From: Alphaproteobacteria bacterium
GTDB taxonomy: Bacteria > Pseudomonadota > Alphaproteobacteria > JAAXGF01
Reading direction: 5' to 3'
NCBI GenBank assembly: GCA_012267605.1
Contig: JAAXGF010000160.1
Location: 1 to 6,332 of the forward strand
Length of the DNA: 6,332 nt
The notes below the pieces were generated by a model. It was not told the DNA's origin and searched no databases. It was given only the letters and a program-made list of their open reading frames with translations. Shown here piece by piece: positions 1-5,638 of the stretch. The position numbers and the translations under genes are program-made. Positions within the stretch are counted from its first letter, which is position 1; each line of letters opens with the position of its first letter.

Positions 1-632
1 GCTGTCAGAGTTGAGGCACCTGGGCAGTTACAATTTTTTTACATGCTTGAGCATAATTTCGGCCTCTAACGACAATTTGAAGAGAATGCGTCCACTGCAA
101 CCTGATTAAATCGTCGCAAAATCGCCTGTTGGCGGGGATCAGAATTGAACTGATCACAGGCACCCGATAGTGGTTTTTGTTGATACACGAATATTGCACG
201 CGGTGACATTGGTCTTGAGCTGGATTCCACCCGTAGAGCCGACAGCGTATCTAAGATCGTCGACATGGAAAATGTGGCCAAGAACGGACTTTGGCCAAAA
301 AAGTCAGCAAGTTTTCCCAAAAGGTATTGCGATCCGGACACTATATTCCCAGAGCTCAGAACGCGCCAAAATATGTCAGGAATTGGAGACTTGAACGCCA
401 TGATGAGGCCGACCTTGAATGTGGTGGTTCCGCCGAGTTCGACTCGCCTTCCATGAGAAATCCGTCGCACGGTGCCCTCAAGCGGTTATATGCGAACGGA
501 ACCGTTCTTAATCCAATAATCCAGTCTAGCAACCAATCTGGATTTCCCCAACGCGATCGTCATCAAGGGTCGACAACACGAGATATGAGCGGTTTATGCT
601 ACAGGAACCACTCGTACAGTGAAGGAGATAAA
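1..632. other. Stretch with no convincing gene
   Basis: Open frames occur on both strands, the longest being about 134 codons on the minus strand (66-470) and 123 on the plus strand (291-662). None has a good ribosome binding site joined to a protein-like composition, and no family was recognised. A small hairpin is present: GATCAG at 137-142 and CTGATC at 150-155 with a 7-base loop. A second, ATGCT/AGCAT with a 2-base loop, lies at 43-54 just after a T7 run. The order of T run and hairpin is wrong for an intrinsic terminator on either strand. Confidence 0.5.
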
Positions 633-929
633 ATGTCGCTTGCCGATGCTGCCCAAAACTGACGTACGGATGATGTTCGCAATGCGTTCATCAATACGTA
701 CAGCAACCTGCCAATATGCGTACAAATGCCAATAACGCGCCATCTATTGCGTCAAACGCATGGCTCCTATGTTAAATCGGCAATTGTCTTCTCCCTCCTA
801 AACGAAAATCATTGCAATTCAATGGTTTCGTTACCGTGTCGTATTCGCCTTCGGGTGGGGCGTACGGGTACGCTGCGGCGGGCACGCCGGCATGGAACGC
901 GAAGACCAATTGGTGCACACGAAGATTGA
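633..929 (+). pseudogene. Possible decayed small gene with in-frame TGA
   Basis: A near-ideal Shine-Dalgarno AAGGAG (622-627) sits 5 bases before the ATG at 633. Only nine residues (MSLADAAQN) follow before a TGA at 660-662. Beyond that stop the same frame stays open to a stop at 927-929, and its first part (RTDDVRNAFINTYSNLP) looks like real protein. The simplest reading is a small gene inactivated by a nonsense mutation. Alternatives are a nine-residue leader peptide upstream of the P-II gene, or chance. Readthrough is unlikely, because the intact Sel1, unknown exported and cold-shock genes in this window all end in TGA. No family was recognised. The frame runs to within 13 bases of the P-II start and overlaps the next remnant in another frame. 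Confidence 0.3.
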
Positions 930-940
930 TGGGAGAAAGT
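776..940 (+). pseudogene. Coding-like fragment ahead of the P-II gene
   Basis: In the frame beginning at 776, just after a TAA at 773-775, the stretch from about 824 to 910 translates to a protein-like segment containing FVTVSYSPSGGAYGYAAAG. Its third codon positions are G/C-rich, like the intact genes. The segment faintly recalls the short aromatic and glycine motif of DUF4189-type secreted proteins (SPS..GAYGY), but that is a weak memory-based match. There is no start codon with a ribosome site, and the frame runs on into the P-II gene before stopping. It may be the 3' part of the remnant that begins at 633 after a frameshift, or chance. Confidence 0.2.
860..889 (+). promoter_or_regulatory. 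Two consecutive hairpins in the P-II leader
   Basis: GCGTAC (860-865) and GTACGC (868-873) form a perfect 6-bp inverted repeat around GG. Directly after it, CGGCG (876-880) and CGCCG (885-889) pair across a 4-base loop. Together they lie 53-82 bases upstream of the P-II start codon, so they would be in its transcript leader if the promoter is further upstream. Neither is followed by a T tract. A regulatory role is inference only. Confidence 0.25.
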
Positions 941-941
941 C

Positions 942-1316
942 ATGAAGTTGCTCAAAGCGATCATTCAGCCAAGCAAGGTGGAAAGCGTTAAGAAAGCCCT
1001 GCTCGATATCGGTATTCAAGGTCTCAACGTGAGCCGTTTGGAAAGTTACGCCCGTGACCGGGCCCGCAAGCAGGTCGTTCGTGCCCGTGAATACGCGGTG
1101 GACTTTGTTCCTATGGCTACCTTCGAGACAGTGATCGAGGATGAGATGGTGGACGCAGCCGTAAAGGCGATCACCGAAGCGGCCCGTTCGGGCCGGCCAG
1201 GCGACGGGCGAATTTTTCTCAGTGACATCTCCGAGGCGATCAACATCCGCACCGGTATCACAGGAGTGGACGCCATCACCCGAGTTCGTGCTCCAGAGGC
1301 GCGCGGCGCCGCCTAA
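942..1316 (+). CDS. Divergent P-II family signalling protein
   Basis: This is a 124-residue cytoplasmic protein of P-II (GlnB/GlnK) size. Family members form trimers that sense ATP/ADP and 2-oxoglutarate and control nitrogen or carbon targets through the T-loop. It aligns with E. coli GlnB without gaps over the first hundred residues. The C-terminal signature S83-GRPGDGRIF-92 (the nucleotide-binding B-loop), R38, R47, R103 and Y51 (the position uridylylated in enterobacterial P-II) are kept. Several canonical residues differ: Q39 is D and K58 is M (both key for 2-oxoglutarate), G37 is A, Y46 is V, R101 is N. The T-loop is unusually basic (RDRARKQVVRARE, 38-50). GGGAG at 931-935 lies 6 bases before the ATG. 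No amtB, glnA or other nitrogen gene is adjacent. Family membership is near certain. Whether it still senses 2-oxoglutarate is doubtful, so no glnB/glnK symbol is given. Confidence 0.93.
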   Translation: MKLLKAIIQPSKVESVKKALLDIGIQGLNVSRLESYARDRARKQVVRAREYAVDFVPMATFETVIEDEMVDAAVKAITEAARSGRPGDGRIFLSDISEAINIRTGITGVDAITRVRAPEARGAA

Positions 1317-1362
1317 CCCCTATATTCTGAGCGGGGTCATTTTTAGGGCTTGCCGCAACGGT

Positions 1363-1407
1363 TGGGCTCCAATATCGAAACGACGCGGGTCATCGAATTG
1401 GAGCCCA
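1363..1407. repeat. Long inverted repeat (strong hairpin)
   Basis: TGGGCTCCAAT (1363-1373) is the exact reverse complement of ATTGGAGCCCA (1397-1407). After one bulged A (1374), the stem extends by TCGA (1375-1378) with TCGA (1393-1396), giving 15 pairs and a 14-base loop. It lies 47 bases after the P-II stop and beyond the end of the convergent minus-strand gene. No T tract follows on either strand, so it is not a classical intrinsic terminator. It could still act as a 3'-end stabiliser, a dispersed palindromic element, or a site between convergent genes. A smaller hairpin, GTGCC-AA-GGCAC, follows at 1413-1424, and GGCCC-AAC-GGGCC at 1490-1502. Confidence 0.6.
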
Positions 1408-1512
1408 CCATCGTGCCAAGGCACGCACTTCAAAAAGGGCAATTAAGGGTCAAATTCCCCGCGCGATGTTTGCCCAACATTCGGAACACGGCCCAACGGG
1501 CCACCTCCGCGA

Positions 1513-2003
1513 TCAGCCGGACACCCGGATTCGATAGTCTGGTGTGGGATTTAGCGGACACGAATACACGTATTCGCCTTCTTCCAAATCAACAACGTAG
1601 TCCTTGGTGACGCCTTGGCTAAGGCCGCCACCTGACACGCTCGTTTTGGTCACCTTATGAATGGGATTCTTCCAATCGTAATCGTGGTCGCGAAGCCAAA
1701 ACCGAGATCGTAGGGCACATTCTCGTTGGTCACGCGAAAGATGTACCGTCCCGGCTTCAGTTCGATCACATTGGCCTTGGCCAGGCGGTCAGCTCCAGTT
1801 TCAATATTGATGGCCTCGCAATCGGCCTTCTTCAAGGATTCAAAACCGTGGTCGATACCGTTTTCGGGTTCGACAAACTGACAGGTCGTTTGGGTCAACG
1901 TGATGACCGGTGGCTCAGATTCCGCCAAGGAATCGTTGGCTTTAACGACAAAAGCCATCGCCGCAAAAACGCTATACAATCCAAGCGTTCGAATGACGCT
2001 CAT
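1513..2003 (-). pseudogene. Exported cupredoxin-like protein, frameshifted
   Basis: As read, the frame from the ATG at 2001-2003 stops at 1650-1652 after 117 residues. Adding one base to the A4 run at 1698-1701 (TTTT on the coding strand) restores a 163-residue protein ending at TGA 1513-1515. The restored tail is clearly protein-like: LGFWLRDHDYDWKNP near residues 100-114, TSVSGGGLSQG at 121-131, and EGEYVYSCPLNPTPDYRIRV at 142-161. The N-terminus is a signal peptide (hydrophobic residues 8-20), so a periplasmic product is expected. The body (ELKPGRYIFRVTNENVPYDL) looks like a cupredoxin-type beta sandwich, but a normal Cys/His/Met copper site is not evident. The ATG at 2003 is preferred over an upstream GTG at 2039 because GGAGAG (2009-2014) lies 5 bases ahead. 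The intact tail suggests recent mutation or a homopolymer sequencing error. Confidence 0.75.
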
Positions 2004-2008
2004 GGGCG

Positions 2009-2014
2009 CTCTCC
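2009..2014 (-). promoter_or_regulatory. Ribosome binding site fixing the start at 2003
   Basis: On the minus strand this reads GGAGAG, with a 5-base spacer to the ATG at 2003. An upstream GTG at 2039 has GGGAGG only at a poor spacing of about 11 bases, and it would put 12 residues ahead of the signal peptide. The downstream start is therefore chosen. Confidence 0.55.
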
Positions 2015-2135
2015 ATAGAATGAGATAAGTCAAATCCACAAATGGGCGGACCTCCCTGAATTCGCAAGTAAATATTTCGTTAGAGTCCGTGAGCCGCGCC
2101 GCCGAGCGGCGATGACATGACGCCCGGGCCCGGCT

Positions 2136-2149
2136 CCGGATTTATCCGG
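2136..2149. repeat. Small palindrome CCGGAT-TT-ATCCGG
   Basis: This is a perfect 6-bp inverted repeat with a 2-base centre in the space between two divergent genes. It may be an operator-like dyad. The position fits, but no regulator family is recognised from it. Confidence 0.3.
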
Positions 2150-2515
2150 TAGTATAAGTCATCAAAGTGTCACAAACCGACAAATCGAAACCAACGAACG
2201 AATTGCGAACTCACGCAGGTGAGATTTCTGCCCGCTATAGTGAGTCTGTCGACATTGCTTGGAGAGACGATCTACAAAAATAAGCGATGATAACTCGCCG
2301 ATGGTTTGTTAGAAATATACCTGTGAGCACCGGCCAGGATGGTCGTTCGTTCTATGGCCTATTGAATAACGTCTTCTTAATTCCTAAATGGTTGAATGTG
2401 AGGTCTCTGCTGTAGCGCAAGCTCGTGGCTAATTGATGACAATCTAATGGCCGACCGCGCGGGAGATCATCGCGCATTGGTACGGTCTCGATAGGGCGGG
2501 AACTCGGACTGTCCG

Positions 2516-2938
2516 ATGAAAATGGTACGAAAAGTATATTTGGTCGCCATCGTCGCGATCATAGTGAGCGTTGCGCCTTTAGGCGCGGCAGAGCTTGCGC
2601 ACAAGCACAACGACGACAAGTCTTGTACCCTTTGCGATTTTACTAGCCTCGACAAACTCGTAGCACTTCTCGCGGACGACATTCTGCGCGATGTCGTTTG
2701 TCGCGTTTCATCCCAAGCATTCGAAGCCGGAACTTTGGCCAAGGCGATCGGCAAGACCGATACGGTCGGGATTCTGCAGCGCATCAACACTCTCCGCAAC
2801 TGGGGCTTACTACGGTGGCGCACAACCGAATGGAGAACGAAAGTCGTCGAACCCGCTCGCGGCGAAGGGGGCAGGATTTTGCGCTACTGGGCAAAAAAGT
2901 ATTGCCCGGACTCGGAGGTTTGCGGCACCACCAACTAG
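2516..2938 (+). CDS. Signal peptide plus ArsR-like winged-helix protein
   Basis: The protein is 140 residues long. Residues 4-25 look like a signal peptide or membrane anchor: a basic start (KMVRK), a hydrophobic core, then LGAA before a polar stretch. Residues 30-41 contain HNDDKSCTLC, a CxxC pair (C37, C40). Residues 45-130 resemble an ArsR-type winged helix: helix LDKLVALLADDILRDVVCRV, a helix-turn-helix region (AGTLAKAIGK, ILQRINTLRNWGLLRW), a wing (TKVVEPARGEGG) and a last helix (RILRYWAKKYC). Further cysteines are C62, C130 and C136. Such domains normally bind DNA in the cytoplasm, so an export signal is odd. An in-frame TAG at 2492-2494 limits the start, no later in-frame start has a ribosome site, and the SD before 2516 is weak. 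It could be a membrane-anchored regulator, a periplasmic domain reused for another role, or a cytoplasmic regulator with a rearranged 5' end. Confidence 0.75.
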   Translation: MKMVRKVYLVAIVAIIVSVAPLGAAELAHKHNDDKSCTLCDFTSLDKLVALLADDILRDVVCRVSSQAFEAGTLAKAIGKTDTVGILQRINTLRNWGLLRWRTTEWRTKVVEPARGEGGRILRYWAKKYCPDSEVCGTTN

Positions 2939-3239
2939 TGCCTCGTGTGGTCATACTGTCCTGACCGGACTCCGATTTGGGTCTAGCCTGGACGATGAAA
3001 GTGCGGGGTTTTCAAATCGGAAGAAATTCCGAGGCAGGTATCGCACTCAATTTCGATAAGCCAATAGAACAACATAGCGTCCGCAGAGCGGCCCCGGACT
3101 GTGCAGTTCCCGATCCCATCACAATACTTTGCAGACGCGGATGTGTGTGGATTTTGCCTCAACGAATTTATCCATAGGCGAATGAACTGCGGGTGCACAA
3201 CCCGAAATAACAACCACCACAAATTAGGAGAATCGTAGA

Positions 3240-3306
3240 TTAACCATTAATAGATTCACGCTTTTCGGCAAGAATGAAATAATTATGTCCGTTAATAACT
3301 TATTAA
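3240..3306. promoter_or_regulatory. CtrA-like sites (TTAA-N7-TTAA)
   Basis: Bases 3292-3306 read TTAATAACTTATTAA, an exact match to the TTAA-N7-TTAA box bound by the alphaproteobacterial cell-cycle regulator CtrA. About 50 bases upstream, TTAACCAT (3240-3247) matches the common extended CtrA half-site and is followed by another TTAA (3247-3250). The tract is AT-rich, so chance matches are easier. No clearly intact gene starts directly downstream. Confidence 0.35.
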
Positions 3307-3310
3307 TAAA

Positions 3311-3328
3311 TGTAATTACATATATGTA
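3311..3328. repeat. Overlapping AT-rich palindromes
   Basis: TGTAATTACA (3311-3320) and TACATATATGTA (3317-3328) are each perfect palindromes and share four bases. A similar palindrome, GTAATATTAC (3920-3929) followed by ATACATC, lies at the far side of the gene remnant, about 600 bases on. The pair could mark the borders of an acquired segment or be regulator sites. Confidence 0.35.
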
Positions 3329-3463
3329 TCTCTGTTTATGCTTTTTTGTGGGCGTATCTCAAACAACAAAGAGTAAAAAAGTTGCTAAAAAACAATAATA
3401 AGTTTGTATCTGGGGATATACTGTATTCTGACTTGCTCCTCAATGCCACAAGAATAATCAAGA

Positions 3464-3853
3464 GTGATCTTGCCCGAACCCTGTACAGCTTATCGCGGGG
3501 TGGCCAAGACACAGCTCAATGCAGAGATTGGCTCCCAACAAATTCTTGCGAAATTGGTCGGCACAAAGTCGTCAGTATTCGAGCGCTTATCAGTGGATTG
3601 CCTGGCGAATCCCATAAAAAGTTTGGCGCGCAAAGCGAATCGCGAATCTCGAATCCAAGAATCATGAACGGAGATTGCGGACCTGACGAAGACGATGGAG
3701 GATTCCCACGATCAGGCCTCGTTCGACATTATGATCAAAATGGCGGATCGACAGCGGTTCGAACTGCGAGTGCGGGAACGTGCCCGAGGGAAATTGAATC
3801 ACAGCACAAGATGCAGTCATTTGATTTTGACCATGAATTTCTTCTCGTATTAA
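3464..3853 (+). pseudogene. Probable gene remnant with in-frame TGA
   Basis: One frame is open from a GTG at 3464 to TAA at 3851-3853, interrupted only by TGA at 3665-3667. The part after the TGA is the most coding-like: TEIADLTKTMEDSHDQASFD and MADRQRFELRVRERARGK read as amphipathic helices, with G/C-rich third positions (gag, gcg, gac, ctg, acg, aag) in an otherwise AT-rich area. The part before it (SQQILAKLVGTKSSVFERLS) is also helical. A longer open frame without stops (3346-3915) exists in a different register, but its translation is of low quality. No family is recognised; a small helical or coiled-coil protein is all that can be said. There is no good ribosome site, and the 5' end may be missing. 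Confidence 0.35.
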
Positions 3854-3919
3854 AGAGAATTCGCCATATCAACGCTTATATTTCGACAAGAAAAACACCT
3901 AAGTTGGATTTATGATAAG

Positions 3920-3929
3920 GTAATATTAC
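3920..3929. repeat. Palindrome upstream of the Sel1 gene
   Basis: GTAATATTAC is a perfect 10-base palindrome, 52 bases before the start of the Sel1-repeat gene. Its position would suit an operator or promoter element (TATGAT at 3911-3916 resembles a -10 box), but no -35 box at a proper distance was found. Confidence 0.25.
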
Positions 3930-3980
3930 ATACATCAATAAGAACGAAAAATCTAACTAATAGTAAATGTCTGGTGCAAG

Positions 3981-4562
3981 ATGTACAAAATCAAAAAATG
4001 TCTTCGCGTGGTTGTTTTTTGTTCCATGCCAATTTGGTTCATAGATTCGTCCATAGCGGACGTAGACAGTAGTGTAAAGTCAATCGTCCTGGGAGACTAC
4101 GCCACGGCACTCGCGGAATTTTCCAACCTTGCCGAAGAAGGCGTTCCGCGAGCACAGTACTGGCTCGGCCTCATGCATGAATTCGGCGAGGGAGTGCCTC
4201 AAGATTATTCTAAGGCAAAGGAATGGTATGAGCGGGCTGCTGAGCAAGGCCAGGTGGGTGCCCAGCTGCAATTGGCAGAGATATACTTGTTCGGTCGCGG
4301 AACGGAAAGAGATTACGTGAGTGCATACAAGTGGTACGACATTGCGGCGAGGCGCGGTGTCAGATTTGCGGCGTGGAAACGAAACCGAATTGCCACCCGG
4401 GGAATGAATCGAGCTGAAATCAACCGGGCGAAGAGGTTGGCACGCAACTGGCGACCGGACTTACCGTACGCGGAATACGAAGACGCATATGCACACGCAC
4501 GAGAGTTGGTTAATGAACGGTCTAGCTTCCAATCGCTGATAAACTTCTTCAGGGGAGATTGA
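3981..4562 (+). CDS. Exported Sel1-repeat protein
   Basis: The protein has 193 residues. Residues 1-26 form a signal peptide (basic MYKIKK, hydrophobic VVVFCSMPIWF, likely cleavage after SIA), so it should act in the periplasm. A partial repeat (LGDYATALAEFSNLAEEGV, 37-55) is followed by two full Sel1/TPR-like repeats. The first runs from 57 to 92 and contains AQYWLGLMHEFGEGVPQDY and AKEWYERAAEQG. The second runs from 93 to 127 and contains AQLQLAEIYLFGRGTERDY and AYKWYDIAARRG. A tail with MNRAEINRAKRLARNWRP (142-159) matches the usual end of proteobacterial Sel1 proteins. These are helical scaffolds for protein-protein contacts, with no enzymatic activity. The partner cannot be told from the context: there is no operon neighbour. 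The ribosome site is weak (GGTG, 3973-3976). Confidence 0.88.
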   Translation: MYKIKKCLRVVVFCSMPIWFIDSSIADVDSSVKSIVLGDYATALAEFSNLAEEGVPRAQYWLGLMHEFGEGVPQDYSKAKEWYERAAEQGQVGAQLQLAEIYLFGRGTERDYVSAYKWYDIAARRGVRFAAWKRNRIATRGMNRAEINRAKRLARNWRPDLPYAEYEDAYAHARELVNERSSFQSLINFFRGD

Positions 4563-4631
4563 TTGGGGATCCGCATGTTTCCGGCCATCGCCAATTGAGC
4601 CAACGCGTTGACCGATCCCATTGCTGGCTGG

Positions 4632-4950
4632 CTAGGTCACGGCTATCAATAAACAATACCAATAAGAATTGTTGGCCGATGCGGCTGGACAATCATTCTG
4701 GACGCCCTTGAGACGATTTATCGGCGCGCAATAAACGTTATAGTGACAGGCAATGTTTCTCCCAAGTTTGCGGATTCCCGGCCAATAGGTAAAGGTCTTG
4801 AATTCCACCCTTTGAGCTCGGTGAGCACGGGTCTTCGATAGAACACACAGATCCCACGGTCGTTCTCTAGCACACACGAGTGTTGAAAAGTGGACCAATT
4901 GATCTCACCGTTGTAGACCCTGCAGATCGCCTGTGTGAACCAGCCACCGG
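4632..4950 (-). pseudogene. Possible frameshifted cysteine-rich small gene
   Basis: On the minus strand one frame reads well from about 4950 to 4812 (GGWFTQAICRVYNGEINWST, HSCVLENDRGICVFY), then loses quality. A neighbouring frame reads well from about 4808 to the TAG at 4632-4634 (EFKTFTYWPGIRKLGRNIAC, HYNVYCAPINRLKGVQNDC). Adding one base at the AAAGGG run (plus strand 4808-4813) would join them. The joined product would be rich in cysteines and aromatic residues, as in a small secreted protein. No start or signal peptide is visible, and the 5' side runs into the signal peptide of the plus-strand gene at 4967. No family is recognised and this may be chance. Confidence 0.25.
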
Positions 4951-4954
4951 GAAC

Positions 4955-4961
4955 GGGGAGG
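4955..4961 (+). promoter_or_regulatory. Ribosome binding site fixing a GTG start
   Basis: GGGGAGG lies 5 bases ahead of GTG at 4967-4969. This decides against the longer reading from GTG 4880, which has no ribosome site and would place 29 residues in front of a clear signal peptide. Confidence 0.7.
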
Positions 4962-4966
4962 CAAGC

Positions 4967-5494
4967 GTGCGTATTCTCATAATACCATTGATCGTTGCGG
5001 CATTGGGCGTATCGGGCACAGCGAGGGCGGATGCGATGCTGGACCAATTTTTCGGAACCTATCGCGGTGCGGGATTCACCGAGGAATCGGCGGCGTCCGA
5101 GAAGCGGAACACCAAACGCGAATTCGAGATGCGCATCTCGCCATACAAAGAGGAAGGATTCACCCTGGTTACTTGGACGATGGGTAATAAGGAAGCTGAC
5201 GATTCGAACGGCGGTAAGCTGTGGACGTCAAAGGCAAGTTTCCAACTTTCACAACATGAAGGCGTCTACCACGCCATGGGCAGCACCGACCCGCTCTCGG
5301 GGCGGCTCTTGAGCTGGGTACGTATCGCTGACGACTCGCTAATCGTATATCGGGTAGCCATCGACAACGCCGGAGTTCCGGAATTCCAAATCTTTCGCAG
5401 AAGTCTGACGACCGAAGGTCTCGAACTTTCGTTTACCGCCCAACGCGACGGCAAACGAGTACGCAGGGTTCATGGCCGCTACGTCCGGCAATGA
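4967..5494 (+). CDS. Exported protein of unknown function
   Basis: The 175-residue protein starts at GTG. Residues 1-21 are a typical signal peptide (RILIIPLIVAALGVSGTARA, cleavage likely before DAM), so the mature protein of about 154 residues should be periplasmic or secreted. The body begins LDQFFGTYRGAGFTEE and alternates short hydrophobic and polar stretches (GFTLVTWTMG, SLIVYRVAIDNAGVPEFQIF, LELSFTAQRDGKRVRRVHGR), which suggests an all-beta fold such as a small barrel. It has no cysteine and no obvious catalytic motif. I do not recognise the family; a lipocalin/calycin-like fold is a guess. It stands alone, about 400 bases after the Sel1 gene and 330 before the cold-shock gene. Confidence 0.82.
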   Translation: MRILIIPLIVAALGVSGTARADAMLDQFFGTYRGAGFTEESAASEKRNTKREFEMRISPYKEEGFTLVTWTMGNKEADDSNGGKLWTSKASFQLSQHEGVYHAMGSTDPLSGRLLSWVRIADDSLIVYRVAIDNAGVPEFQIFRRSLTTEGLELSFTAQRDGKRVRRVHGRYVRQ

Positions 5495-5606
5495 GTTTCG
5501 TTCAACAGTGAAACCTGCTCTCTAGCCAACACACCTAATAGGGCGACTGGCAGATTTCCGCGAATCAAATGGGCTAGTAAAGGTATTCCCCCGCGGCCTC
5601 AACCAA

Positions 5607-5630
5607 CCAAGAACCCTTGGAGCGGTTTTT
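5607..5630 (+). terminator. Weak intrinsic terminator candidate
   Basis: CCAAG (5607-5611) pairs with CTTGG (5616-5620) across AACC and is followed, after AGCGG, by a T5 run (5626-5630). It lies about 115 bases after the stop of the unknown exported gene. The stem is short and the T run is offset, so confidence is low. Confidence 0.3.
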
Positions 5631-5638
5631 AGAAGCTG

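Larger units (their letters stand above)
2004..2515. other. Divergent intergenic region without a gene
   Basis: This region separates the minus-strand cupredoxin-like gene from the plus-strand winged-helix gene and must hold promoters for both, but no convincing -35/-10 pair was seen. It contains a GC-rich patch with short palindromes around 2095-2135 and a compact hairpin, CCGGAT (2136-2141) with ATCCGG (2144-2149). No frame looks coding. Confidence 0.45.
2939..3463. other. Gene-poor region turning AT-rich
   Basis: Short open frames occur (for example 2977-3177 plus and 2983-3222 minus) but none has a ribosome site or a recognisable product. A weak hairpin, GGTCA/TGACC (2949-2966), follows the winged-helix gene without a T tract. 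From about 3200 the base composition becomes strikingly AT-rich and palindromic. Confidence 0.45.
4563..4966. other. Intergenic region, possible minus-strand gene remnant
   Basis: No intact gene is supported on either strand between the Sel1 gene and the next exported protein. Two minus-strand frames are protein-like in adjoining parts, and this is listed separately as a possible frameshifted remnant. A hairpin, AACAAT/ATTGTT, with a 10-base loop lies around 4650-4671 and lacks a T tract. Confidence 0.4.

Noticed and set aside
66..470. Minus-strand open frame of 134 codons
   Set aside because: It has no ribosome site and no recognisable motif, overlaps equally long plus-strand frames, and its composition is not convincing.
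881..895. Sigma-54 promoter ahead of the P-II gene (GGCACG element)
   Set aside because: The required GC at the -12 position is missing at the correct spacing.
633..929. Recoding of TGA as an amino acid, to explain in-frame TGA here and at 3665
   Set aside because: The intact Sel1, unknown exported and cold-shock genes all terminate with TGA, so a changed genetic code is excluded and no selenocysteine signal is apparent.
2235..2246. CTATAGTGAGTC, the reverse complement of the first part of the phage T7 promoter
   Set aside because: The match stops after 12 bases and the essential upstream half is absent, so it is probably coincidence.
2691..3059. Plus-strand open frame overlapping the winged-helix gene
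   Set aside because: It is a shadow of the 2516-2938 gene in another frame, with no independent start signal.
3346..3915. Plus-strand open frame of 189 codons
   Set aside because: The translation has no family features and begins in an AT-rich tract with lysine and asparagine runs. A different frame in the same DNA has the coding-like codon bias.
4880..4966. Longer start for the unknown exported protein
   Set aside because: It would bury the signal peptide. GGGGAGG before GTG 4967 is far better.
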